From positions 2,046,001 to 2,110,000 of the forward strand of contig NZ_CP137761.1 in assembly GCF_033449965.1 (NCBI RefSeq): a stretch of DNA of 64,000 nucleotides. Reading direction: 5' to 3'. The position numbers and the translations under genes are program-made. This DNA is from Bacillus sp. T3 (GTDB taxonomy: Bacteria; Bacillota; Bacilli; Bacillales; Cytobacillaceae). Positions 55,213-63,667 of the stretch are shown in pieces. How positions within the stretch are numbered: position 1 is the first letter of the stretch; the number at the start of each line of letters is the position of its first letter. Under the pieces are notes generated by a model. It saw nothing but the letters and a program-made list of their open reading frames with translations. It did not search any database and was not told where the DNA came from.

Positions 55213-56628
55213 ATGGATTTGTTTAGAAAAAAATCAATCTCAATGCTTATCTCGCAATCGGAAGCAAAAGGGGCTTCATTAAAAAAAGAACTTGGTGCAT
55301 TTGATTTAACCATGCTCGGGATTGGTGCCATTATCGGTACAGGTGTATTTGTTTTAACAGGTGTTGTGGCAGCAGAGCATGCAGGACCGGCACTTATTTT
55401 ATCTTTTATTCTTTCCGCGCTTGCCTGTGTGTTTGCGGCACTATGCTATTCGGAATTTGCTTCCACTGTTCCGGTTTCTGGAAGCGCTTATACCTACAGT
55501 TACGCCACTTTCGGTGAGCTGTTTGCTTGGATATTAGGGTGGGATTTAATTCTTGAGTACGGAGTTGCTTCCTCAGCCGTTGCAGCTGGTTGGTCTGGTT
55601 ACTTTCAAGGGCTGCTGTCGGGGATGGGTATTCATTTGCCAACAGCTATTACGAGTGCATACAGCGCAGAAAACGGAACCTTTGTTGATTTACCAGCGAT
55701 TATCATTGTCCTATTGATAACCTTCCTTTTAACGAGAGGAATAAAGAAATCAGCAAAGTTTAACACAATCATGGTTTTAATTAAGTTGGCCGTCATTGTA
55801 TTGTTTATCAGTGTTGGGGCGTTTTATGTTCAGCCAGAAAACTGGACTCCATTTATGCCATTTGGTTTCTCTGGGGTTGCTACGGGTGCAGCCACTGTTT
55901 TCTTTGCATACATTGGCTTTGATGCCGTATCAACCGCAGCAGAAGAAGTACGTAATCCACAACGCAGTATGCCAATTGGGATTATTGCCTCACTCACAAT
56001 ATGTACACTTCTTTATATTATCGTTGCCCTAGTACTGACAGGTATTGTTCCTTATAATTTATTGGGTGTAAACAACCCTGTTGCTTTTGCCCTTCAATAT
56101 ATCCACCAGGATTGGGTGGCGGGTTTTATTTCTTTAGGAGCTATTACGGGCATTACCACTGTATTACTTGTCATGATTTACGGTCAGACCCGTTTGTTTT
56201 ATGCCATTAGCCGGGATGGTTTACTGCCTCGCGTTTTATCGAAGGTAAGCAAAAAAACACAGACACCGGTCATAAACTCTTGGATTACGGCAAGCATGAT
56301 TTGTTTTTTCTCAGGAGTCTTACCATTAAACAAACTCGCTGAATTAACGAATATCGGTACATTATTTGCCTTTATTGTTGTATCGCTAGGGGTATTAGTG
56401 TTACGAAAAACACAACCAAATTTGAAACGAGCGTTTATGGTACCGTTTGTACCTGTCGTTCCGATTCTCGCAGTAATATTCTGCCTTTACTTAACTTTAC
56501 AGCTTCCGTTAACAACCTGGATTGGATTCACGGTTTGGTTAATAATCGGACTCGTTGTGTATTTCTCTTATGGACGAAAAAGAAGTAAATTAGCTGAAGA
56601 AAACGATATTAAACAAAAGATAAGCTAA
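55213..56628 (+). CDS. yfnA: APC-family amino-acid permease, YfnA-like
   Basis: The 471 residues have 12 helices and the cationic amino-acid transporter pattern: LGAFDLTMLGIGAIIGTGVFVLTGVVAAEHAGPALILSF (first re-entrant GIGAIIGTGIF), ALCYSEFASTVPVSGSAYTYSYATFGE, and AYIGFDAVSTAAEEVRNPQRSMPIGI. It is closest to B. subtilis YfnA-type carriers; the exact substrate is not certain. GGAGG lies just before the ATG. Single gene with its own terminator. Confidence 0.87.
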   Translation: MDLFRKKSISMLISQSEAKGASLKKELGAFDLTMLGIGAIIGTGVFVLTGVVAAEHAGPALILSFILSALACVFAALCYSEFASTVPVSGSAYTYSYATFGELFAWILGWDLILEYGVASSAVAAGWSGYFQGLLSGMGIHLPTAITSAYSAENGTFVDLPAIIIVLLITFLLTRGIKKSAKFNTIMVLIKLAVIVLFISVGAFYVQPENWTPFMPFGFSGVATGAATVFFAYIGFDAVSTAAEEVRNPQRSMPIGIIASLTICTLLYIIVALVLTGIVPYNLLGVNNPVAFALQYIHQDWVAGFISLGAITGITTVLLVMIYGQTRLFYAISRDGLLPRVLSKVSKKTQTPVINSWITASMICFFSGVLPLNKLAELTNIGTLFAFIVVSLGVLVLRKTQPNLKRAFMVPFVPVVPILAVIFCLYLTLQLPLTTWIGFTVWLIIGLVVYFSYGRKRSKLAEENDIKQKIS

Positions 56629-56642
56629 TATCATGAAATGAA

Positions 56643-56671
56643 AAAACCAGTCGGAAACCTGACTGGTTTTT
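56643..56671 (+). terminator. terminator after permease gene
   Basis: AAAACCAGTCGG pairs with CCTGACTGGTTTT, followed by TTT. Confidence 0.85.
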
Positions 56672-56796
56672 TTGTTCAAAATGTAAAGAAACACTTCGGT
56701 TGCTAATCAAATATTACACAAGTTTTTGTCATTCAAAATCATGATATTTATACATCCCCTAGCATTGGAATCAGATTTATCCTAAGGGGGGATCAA

Positions 56797-56985
56797 GTGC
56801 CACTTGTTGTTAGAAGAATGCAAAAAAATTTCATAATGAGAAAAAGAATAGCAGCTCTTAGCTGGTTGCTGTTATTTTTTTCAATATTTATTGGGATCGG
56901 TAGACTAACTAGTTTCATAAATATTTCGAATTTCGTAATCTATGCAGTATTCTACTATAATATAATGAAAGTAGGTGCAAGATGA
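56797..56985 (+). CDS. 62-residue membrane protein
   Basis: GTG 56797 follows AAGGGGGG by a suitable distance. After a basic start (VVRRMQKNFIMRKRIAA) there are two hydrophobic stretches (LSWLLLFFSIFIGIG and FVIYAVFYYNIM). It ends 24 bases before the PAS-GGDEF gene and probably shares its transcript; a membrane partner for that otherwise soluble protein is conceivable. No family recognised. Confidence 0.5.
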   Translation: MPLVVRRMQKNFIMRKRIAALSWLLLFFSIFIGIGRLTSFINISNFVIYAVFYYNIMKVGAR

Positions 56986-57009
56986 GTTCGGCATTAGAGG
57001 AGGATATTT

Positions 57010-58403
57010 GTGAAAGATCAGTACGAACATAATTTAAACAAAATAGAATATCTTCGCTCACAACTTGCTGAACTTGAAAGGAAGAATCAAGAGCTTACAA
57101 AGCAAATTAGGGTGAATGAAACGTTATTTCATAATGTTCTGGATGCGCTGCCTATTAATATATTTCTTGAGGACCCAGAAGGACATACGATATACGCCAA
57201 TAAGCAGGCATGTGAATCCAACGGTCTTAAACGTGAGGATTTAATTGGGAAGACTGTCTTTGATTTTTTTCCTCCTTCGATCGCAAAAATTAACCGTGAA
57301 TATGATCTTGAAGTATGGAAGCAGCGGAAATTGATTACAAAAGAAATTTTGGCTGGCTTCAAAGGGAAGGAACATCATATGTTTACCGGCAAAAGTATCA
57401 TCCATAACCATGAATCAGAAGAAGATTTTTTGATTGGGTTTGGATTAGATATTACCGATCGGGTTAAAGCCGAGGAGCTTCTAAGAGAGAGTGAGGAAAA
57501 GTTCAGAACCGTCATCGAACAAGCTGTCGATAGTTTTTTCCTTATTGACATAGATGGAATGATAACTGATGTCAACCCAACTACGTGTGAAGTGTTGGGT
57601 TATGAAAAAGATGAGCTTTTACAAATGAATATCAACATGATCTTCTCTTGCCTTCCAGAGAAGATCAACGACTTACATCCTGATTCAAAGGACAGTTCTT
57701 CTGCTAATTTTGAAGATATCATGATTGAAAAAAATAATAACAGAATTCCTGTAGATATTAATATTAGACAGATTCATGTGGGTAAAACCTTGAAATACTT
57801 TGCGCTTGTCCGAGATATTCGTGACAAAAAAAGAGTGGAAGAACAAATCAGACATATGGCATACCATGATGCTTTAACAGGTTTACCAAACCGATGGTAT
57901 ATTGAATCGTATTTTGAACAATATCTTACCTACAAGGATAGTATTCCAGCAAGTCTCGGACTCATATTGCTAGATTTGGATTTTTTCAAAGTCATCAATG
58001 ACACACTTGGTCATGATATAGGGGATCTTCTCTTAAAGGAAGTCTCAAAGCGTTTGCGACATGCAACTGACGACCTAGAAACAGTTCTTGCCCAGTTTGG
58101 GGGGATGAGTTTATCGTATTAGTCCCTCATATATCAGATGAGATGGAAATGTTGGTAATTTGCGAAAAAATCTTGGAGCAATTAGTGGAGACTTTTACTA
58201 TTAATGGACATAAATGTAACATTTCAGGGAGTATGGGGATTAGCTTTTATCCAAAAGATGGAGAGGACCTCCATACATTAATTAAAAATGCTGATCTTGC
58301 AATGTATGGATCAAAGGATCAAGGAAGAGGCTGTATTAGCTTATTTCATCCAACTATGAAAAAACATGAGATTAATGCTGCGGAATTCAACAAACTAATT
58401 TAA
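57010..58403 (+). CDS. PAS-PAS-GGDEF diguanylate cyclase (one frameshift)
   Basis: Repaired length is 464 residues: a coiled-coil start (NKIEYLRSQLAELERKNQEL), PAS 1 (NVLDALPINIFLEDPEGHTIYANK), PAS 2 (VIEQAVDSFFLIDIDGMITDVN), and a GGDEF domain with YHDALTGLPNRWYIE and LLDLDFFKVINDTLGHDIGD. The active site reads GGMSLSY because G6 at 58099-58104 should be G7; this restores FGGDEFIVLVPH, a complete catalytic motif. It should make c-di-GMP in response to a cytosolic signal. GTG 57010 has GAGGAGG just upstream. Confidence 0.87.
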
Positions 58404-58423
58404 CAAAGCTTATAGCATTAAAG

Positions 58424-58472
58424 TTACACCGTCTTGTTATTTTATTAAAAATAGTGAGATGGTGTTTTTTAA
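58424..58472 (+). terminator. terminator after PAS-GGDEF gene
   Basis: ACACC-TCT-TATTTTT pairs with AAAAATA-AGA-GGTGT, followed by TTTTT. Confidence 0.75.
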
Positions 58473-58574
58473 AAATTGCCTCTTTTTAATGGTAGAATAG
58501 TTGTATCGTTAGCATATCACAACTACTATTTTTTCAATATTAAGAATGAATAGTTAAGGGAGGAGGCAGCAAAT

Positions 58575-59105
58575 ATGAAGTCTTCAAATACTGACACAAT
58601 AGTCCCAAAACCTATCCAAATCATCCCAATGCTACCACAGGACTGGAATGATGTACGACGAATTTACCTTGAAGGTATTTCAACTGGAAATGCAACCTTT
58701 TCAAAAGAAGCACCTACTTGGGAGGAGTGGAATAATAGCCATCTAAAAGAGTGTCGTTTTGTCGCGCGTTTGGGAGATAGAGTAGTTGGGTGGGTTGCAC
58801 TTAGCCCTACGTCAAATCGCTGTGTCTATGCTGGAGTTGCTGAGATAAGCATTTATGTTGAAATGAACAGCACAGGCCACGGTTTAGGAAGCCTCCTACT
58901 TCAAAAATTAATCGAAACAAGTGAACAACAAAGCATTTGGACGATTCAAAGTGGTATCTTTCCAGAAAATGTCGCAAGCTTAAAATTACATAAAAAATTT
59001 GGATTCCGTGAAGTAGGAAGACGAGAGCGTTTGGGTAAAATGGATGGAGTTTGGCGAGATGTACTATTGTTAGAAAGACGAAGCAACAAGGTAGGGATTG
59101 AATAA
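58575..59105 (+). CDS. GNAT N-acetyltransferase, phosphinothricin-acetyltransferase-like
   Basis: DWNDVRRIYLEGISTGNATFSKEAPTWEEWN is the N-terminal signature of the Pat/MnaT family; then FVARLGDRVVGWVALSP, AEISIYVEMNSTGHGLGSLLLQKLI (acetyl-CoA loop) and FPENVASLKLHKKFGFREVGRRERLGKMDGVWRDVLLLERR. Members acetylate methionine sulfone, methionine sulfoximine or phosphinothricin. The 176-residue length is normal. AGGGAGGAGG precedes the ATG. The sirtuin gene follows by about 50 bases, so an acetylation/deacetylation pair in one operon is possible but untested. Confidence 0.85.
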   Translation: MKSSNTDTIVPKPIQIIPMLPQDWNDVRRIYLEGISTGNATFSKEAPTWEEWNNSHLKECRFVARLGDRVVGWVALSPTSNRCVYAGVAEISIYVEMNSTGHGLGSLLLQKLIETSEQQSIWTIQSGIFPENVASLKLHKKFGFREVGRRERLGKMDGVWRDVLLLERRSNKVGIE

Positions 59106-59153
59106 GGGCCGACCATTGAAAATAATGAGAAATTATCAATTGGGGTGTTTGTA

Positions 59154-59918
59154 TTGGATAAAGGTATGGAGCAAACCTACCATTCAACTGGCTTTCACGA
59201 GAAGCTTAACCAATTAAAGGACATGATAGATAAGTCAAACTATACGGTCATTTTTTCAGGAGCGGGGATGTCAACTGAAGCTGGGTTACCGGATTTTCGT
59301 TCTTCCTCTACCGGTATTTGGAAAAATATCAACCCGATGAAGCTGGCAAGTGCGAGAGCGATGTATCAGAAAAGGGATGATTTTATCCACTTTTATCGCC
59401 ATCGGGTTCATGGGCTCCAAAGTTGCCATCCTCATATTGGTCATATACTGTTAGCCAATTGGGAAAAAGAAGGTAGGATTCAATCGATTATTACTCAAAA
59501 TGTGGATGGATTTCATCATCATGCTGGTAGCCAAAATGTAATTGAATTACATGGAACATTAAGAACCTGCCATTGTCAAGAATGTGGAGCTATCTTCAAT
59601 ATAAAAAAGTTTTTGGAGGACCCATTGGTTTGTAAATGTGGTGGCTTTATTCGTCCCTCTGTTGTTTTGTTTGGCGAACCACTTCCAGATGAGGCAATGG
59701 AACGAGCGGAGCATGACACAAATCTTGCAGAATTATTCATCGTTATGGGCTCATCGCTAATGGTTTCACCAGCAAATCTTTTTCCAATCGAAGCTAAAAG
59801 ACATGGTGCAAAACTAGTCATATTAAATATGGAACAAACAGAACTTGACCATGAGGCGAATCTAGTGATTCATGGAGAAAAAATTGGTCATATTTTGCAG
59901 CTTTTATCAAATGAATAG
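59154..59918 (+). CDS. NAD-dependent deacetylase, Sir2 family (sirtuin)
   Basis: VIFSGAGMSTEAGLPDFRSSSTGIW is the NAD-binding loop, TQNVDGFHHHAGSQNVIELHGT the catalytic core (His in HGT), then the zinc motif CHCQECGAIF...VCKCGGFIRPSVVLFGE and GSSLMVSPANLFP. It should remove acetyl groups from protein lysines, releasing nicotinamide. The start is uncertain: TTG 59154 lies 8 bases after GGGG; GTG 59145 and ATG 59166 are alternatives. It is about 255 residues long, slightly more than the simplest sirtuins. Confidence 0.87.
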   Translation: MDKGMEQTYHSTGFHEKLNQLKDMIDKSNYTVIFSGAGMSTEAGLPDFRSSSTGIWKNINPMKLASARAMYQKRDDFIHFYRHRVHGLQSCHPHIGHILLANWEKEGRIQSIITQNVDGFHHHAGSQNVIELHGTLRTCHCQECGAIFNIKKFLEDPLVCKCGGFIRPSVVLFGEPLPDEAMERAEHDTNLAELFIVMGSSLMVSPANLFPIEAKRHGAKLVILNMEQTELDHEANLVIHGEKIGHILQLLSNE

Positions 59919-60070
59919 TATTTGTCGAATAGCTTTGAAAAAAGGAAAAAAATACGAAAAAAGGAAATATTTCCTGTTAATATTTGTCTTTACGTTCATG
60001 TATTAAACCAAGTATGCTTTAATTAAGCATGGAGTATATTACATTGTAGTCATAATAAGAGGGTAGACAA

Positions 60071-61349
60071 ATGGATTTTCAGACGAACAACATATTGTTA
60101 CAAATGTTAATGGTTTTATTTCCAATAATTTTATATCAGGCATTGGTGAATAATCGCAAGCTTGAAAAGTATGAACCGTTTTACTGGAGTTTTGTCTTTT
60201 CAATCACAATGATTTTATGCCTAACCTTTGCCATAAAATTAGAAGATGGAATTTTGATTGATTTAAGAATGGTCCCGTGGTTTCTAGCCTACATCTATGG
60301 CGGAAAATCAGTAGGGATCTTTGTTACAGTCTTTTACGTCATAATTCGCTTTTTTATTGGTGGAGAAGGTATGATACCTGCCTTCACTGTTATCTTGATT
60401 GGTACGATTTTTATTTGGAGATTTCGTGATCGTTTTAGCAGGTGGGAACGGAGGTCAAGAATTCTTCACTCGATCCTGTTCTTAATCTTTTTGTCGACCC
60501 TAATCCCGATTTGTGGCTCACTGTTAATTGGGGAGTCAATTACCGGAATATAGAATGATCATTAATATAGGGTTTGTGGCAGTTAACGCTGTCACAGTGT
60601 GGCTTGCGGTTCATTTGATTGAATCGAATAAGGAAAAACAAGATCTGATCAAAGAAATGCAGAAAAACGAAAAATTACAGGTTGTTGGTCAGGTCGCAGC
60701 TAGTGTTGCTCATGAGATTCGAAATCCAATGACCAGCGTACGGGGATTTATTCAAATGTTGTCAGGCTCTAAAAATATCAGCACGGATGAAAAAAACTAT
60801 CTTCATATTTGCTTGGACGAGCTTGATCGGGCAAATGCAATTATTTCAGATTACCTAAGTCTCGGGAGAAGCTATGAAATGGAACGGAAAAGAATGATTG
60901 ATGTTTCTGAACTTGCGACACGTTCTGTAAATACATTAATTTCTTATGCGACCATTCAAAATGTGAATGTAACCCTTGAATCTTGTAATGGAGCGTATAC
61001 CGTTGGAAACCCTAGCCGGCTTCAGCAAATGCTTATCAATTTAATCAAAAACGCAATAGAAGCTGTTCCCTCAGGAGGAAATGTTGCAGTCAGCGTTTCG
61101 AATAATAACAACATGGTTCAAATTTCGGTTCAAGACGATGGAGTGGGTATGACTGCATCGCAAATTGAGAACATTGGCCTACCATATTACTCTACTAAAG
61201 AAAAGGGGACAGGCCTCGGCTTAATGGTCACCCTACAAATCATCAAAGAAATGGACGGAGCCTGGAATGTAACAAGCACACTAAATAAAGGCACCGAATT
61301 CAAGATTACTTTCCCACTTAGGAAGGAAGGGGACGGCTCACCTCTATGA
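60071..61349 (+). CDS. membrane sensor histidine kinase, KinB-like (one frameshift)
   Basis: Repaired length is 425 residues, similar to KinB. A six-helix N-terminal sensor (5TM-5TMR_LYT pattern, with MVPWFLAYIYGGKSVGIFVTVFYVIIRFFIGGEG) leads to the HisKA domain (AASVAHEIRNPMTSVRGFIQML, phospho-accepting His) and the HATPase domain (NLIKNAIEAVP, DDGVGM, YYSTKEKGTGLGLMVTLQII). This class phosphorylates Spo0F to start sporulation; no response regulator is adjacent, which fits. The frame breaks next to CCGG at 60543-60546, with one base too many. The 3' end lies in a duplicated segment. Confidence 0.85.
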
Positions 61350-61551
61350 GCACAAAACATTAAAAAGCCAAGTAATCCGTGCGTATAGACAATGTCTACG
61401 AGTAAAAATAACAGAAAATCCATCAAATAAGTGCACATAGACCAGTTCTATGTGCACAAAACATGAAAAGGCCAACCAATGCATGCGTATAGACTATGGC
61501 TACGAGTACGAATATCGGAAAATCCCTCGTAAACACACATAATTTCCTAGG
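61344..61551 (+). repeat. diverged direct duplication of about 104 bp
   Basis: CTATGAGCACAAAACATTAAAAAGCCAA at 61344 recurs as CTATGTGCACAAAACATGAAAAGGCCAA at 61448. Both continue with TGCGTATAGAC, TACGAGTA and GAAAATCC. The first copy starts inside the last codons of the kinase gene and supplies its stop. Confidence 0.75.
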
Positions 61552-61602
61552 AACTTTGCATAATATCTTTAGATTCTATTATCTGTTTTTGGGGGTTTAC
61601 TG

Positions 61603-62613
61603 GTGGAGGAGAATAATGATTATGTTCAACTAACAACGGGTGAAATTGCAAATCTATGGACCCAATACATGAATGATACAATAGCTGTTTGTTTTCTTAG
61701 TCATTCCATTAAAACGGTCCAAGATGAAAGTGTTAGAAACATACTTGAATACGCAAATGGGTTAGCAAAATTACACCTTAAAAAAATAAAATACTTTTTT
61801 GAGGAAGAAAACTTTCCCGTCCCTTTTGGTTTTAATGAAGATGATGTAAACCTTGATGCACCAGCATTGTTTACGGATACATTTATTTTAGTGTATATGT
61901 TAATTATGACCATTCACGGATTAACGGGCTATGCTGGAGCGGTCAGTATTTCCGTCAAACCTGAACAAAGGGCTTTCTTTATGGAATGTAATAAAGAAAC
62001 AATGAACCTTCATGATAAAATTGTTAAACTCATGCAGAAAAAAGGTATTTATAGTCTACCGCCACGAATTAACCGTCCGAAACAGGTAGATTTTGTACAT
62101 AATCAAAGCTATTTGGCAGGTTGGTTTTGTAAAAAAAGGCCGTTAAACGCGATTGAAATTAGTGGACTTAGCTACAATATGCAAAAAACAGTTGTAAAGG
62201 TCGTGTTAGAAATTGCCTTTGGCCAAGTTTGTCAGTCGAAAGAGCTACGGAAATATTTTCACAGGGGCAAGGAAATCTGTAAAAAGCAATTTGACCTGCT
62301 AAGTTCCATGCTGTCCAAAGATGATCTTTCATCACCACCTTCCTGGGTTTCTGAAATAACCGATTCCACGATTCCACCATTTTCGGATAAACTTATGCTA
62401 TATCACACAGTCCTTTTAGTTTCAGCTGGAGTAGGGTACTTAGGAGCTGCTTTATCGGTCTCGCAACGGAGGGATCTGGCATTAAATTATACCTTTTTGA
62501 TGGCAGATATTGGTCGTTATGCAGAGGACGGTGCAGAGCTCTTAATTAAAATGGGCTGGATGGAAAAGCCGCCGCTTGCTGACGACCGTGATGAACTGAT
62601 GAAGCATGAGTAG
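61603..62613 (+). CDS. DUF3231 family protein, copy 2
   Basis: The 336 residues follow the same two-half helical plan as the protein at 33851: LTTGEIANLWTQYMNDTIAVCFL, ENFPVPFGFNEDDVNLDAPALFTDTFILVYML, then RPLNAIEISGLS, SPPSWVSEITDSTIPPFSDKLMLYHTVLL. The two copies are clearly related but well diverged. Start GTG 61603 follows GGGGGT. Unlike copy 1, no oxidoreductase is attached. Function unknown. Confidence 0.8.
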   Translation: MEENNDYVQLTTGEIANLWTQYMNDTIAVCFLSHSIKTVQDESVRNILEYANGLAKLHLKKIKYFFEEENFPVPFGFNEDDVNLDAPALFTDTFILVYMLIMTIHGLTGYAGAVSISVKPEQRAFFMECNKETMNLHDKIVKLMQKKGIYSLPPRINRPKQVDFVHNQSYLAGWFCKKRPLNAIEISGLSYNMQKTVVKVVLEIAFGQVCQSKELRKYFHRGKEICKKQFDLLSSMLSKDDLSSPPSWVSEITDSTIPPFSDKLMLYHTVLLVSAGVGYLGAALSVSQRRDLALNYTFLMADIGRYAEDGAELLIKMGWMEKPPLADDRDELMKHE

Positions 62614-62659
62614 TAGAGGTTGATTGGTTATGGACAACAAAATTGAACATCTAAATAGT

Positions 62660-62737
62660 TGGCTCTGTTAAAGCTTATTGTTGATTTTTTCACTATGTTG
62701 ATTGGAGCGGAAATCAACAGGCAAATTTAACGGAGCG
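62660..62737 (+). repeat. interspersed palindromic repeat, copy 7
   Basis: GGCTCTGTTAAAGCTTATTGTTGATTTTTTCACTATG, then GTTGATTGGAGCGGAAATCAACAG and TTTAACGGAGC. Nearly identical to copy 2, which is 61 kb away. Confidence 0.85.
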
Positions 62738-62749
62738 AAATAGTTAAAA

Positions 62750-62775
62750 TGGTCTCATGAAGGTTTATGAGACCA
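62750..62775. other. perfect hairpin
   Basis: TGGTCTCAT pairs with ATGAGACCA around GAAGGTTT. There is no T-run on the plus strand; it may end a transcript weakly or be a recognition element. Confidence 0.4.
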
Positions 62776-62844
62776 TAACAAAAAGAATGAGTTTACATAA
62801 TTAATTTATGGTGTAGTCACAAACGCTATTATGCTACAAATAAA

Positions 62845-62883
62845 AAAGGAGCAGAGTCATGTACACTCTCGCTCCGTTAAGCT
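62845..62883 (-). terminator. terminator of the minus-strand gene at 62886
   Basis: GGAGC-AGAGT pairs with ACTCT-GCTCC (one base offset); the A-run on the left makes a T-run on the minus strand. Confidence 0.6.
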
Positions 62884-62885
62884 GT

Positions 62886-63257
62886 TTATTTTGAGAAGGT
62901 TGGACCAACCAATGATTTTGGCTTGATTCCGAGTAGTAGTAGACAAATGTTCGTAAAGCTAGCATGTTCGTACGTTGAAAGAATTTGTTTTAATGCAGGG
63001 AAATTTTCACTCTGTTTTAAAGTTTGCAATTCTCTTTTATAAAGGCGCAGTACAGAGTCATGAACAGAAATTGGAGTAAATTCAGTAGCTGGAATATCTA
63101 ACAACAATGCCCCCATATATTGAAATTTAAAATTAAGTGCACGTGTAAGATAGACCATGTCGACCATTTTTTTGTAGAGATTTGGATATTCCTTTTCTAA
63201 ACTTTTCAAAGCCTCGCTGACTTCTTCTAACTCATTGATACAACAAAAAGTAACCAA
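62886..63257 (-). CDS. helical hypothetical protein
   Basis: About 123 residues, predicted helical throughout (INELEEVSEALKSLEKEYPNLYKKMVDMVYLTRALNFKFQYMG ... TYEHASFTNICLLLLGIKPKS). TTG 63257 is preferred because TTAGGGG lies 8 bases upstream; a longer frame to 63296 also starts with TTG but has a poorer site. No family recognised. It ends at a terminator. Confidence 0.55.
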   Translation of the reverse strand: MVTFCCINELEEVSEALKSLEKEYPNLYKKMVDMVYLTRALNFKFQYMGALLLDIPATEFTPISVHDSVLRLYKRELQTLKQSENFPALKQILSTYEHASFTNICLLLLGIKPKSLVGPTFSK

Positions 63258-63467
63258 GAATTTTTCCCCTAATTTTTTTCCCCTAGTTTTTATCAAATAG
63301 AATCTGAACTATTTGATTTTATTTCTCTTTTCTAAATATTATAAATTGTACAAACAAGTCTACGACTTAAATCACTTCTTGTAAAATGGTTTTATTTTAT
63401 GGTTACTATAGCTTTTGTCTATAGAAGCGAATTCTTTCATGTTTAAAAATCGTTCTGATAAATGGGC

Positions 63468-63618
63468 ATGTTGATTTCCACTCCAGGTGCTCGCTTTCCG
63501 CGGGGAGTCCGGGAGCCTCCTCGGCGCTATGGCGCCTGTGGGGTCTCCCGTGACACCTTCTCCCGCAGGAGTCGAGCACCTTCCGCTCCAATCAACATTG
63601 TGCAAAAAATCAATATTG
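63468..63618 (-). repeat. interspersed palindromic repeat, copy 8 (longest)
   Basis: On the minus strand it runs from GTTGATTGGAGCGGAAGGTGC through a 100-base GC-rich centre (CTCCTGCGGGAGAAGGTG, CCCACAGGCGCCATAGCGCC, GAGGAGGCTCCCGG, CCCCGCGGAAAGCGAGCACC) to CTGGAGTGGAAATCAAC. It is the only copy with the full centre. Its base composition is far above the low-GC surroundings. Confidence 0.85.
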
Positions 63619-63640
63619 AATTTTTATACAGCAAAAAATA

Positions 63641-63667
63641 AAACGGTTCACTGTTTGAACCGTTTAG
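63641..63667 (-). terminator. terminator of the LysR gene
   Basis: AAACGGTTCA pairs with TGAACCGTTT around CTGTT; the left A-run gives the T-run on the minus strand. Confidence 0.75.
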
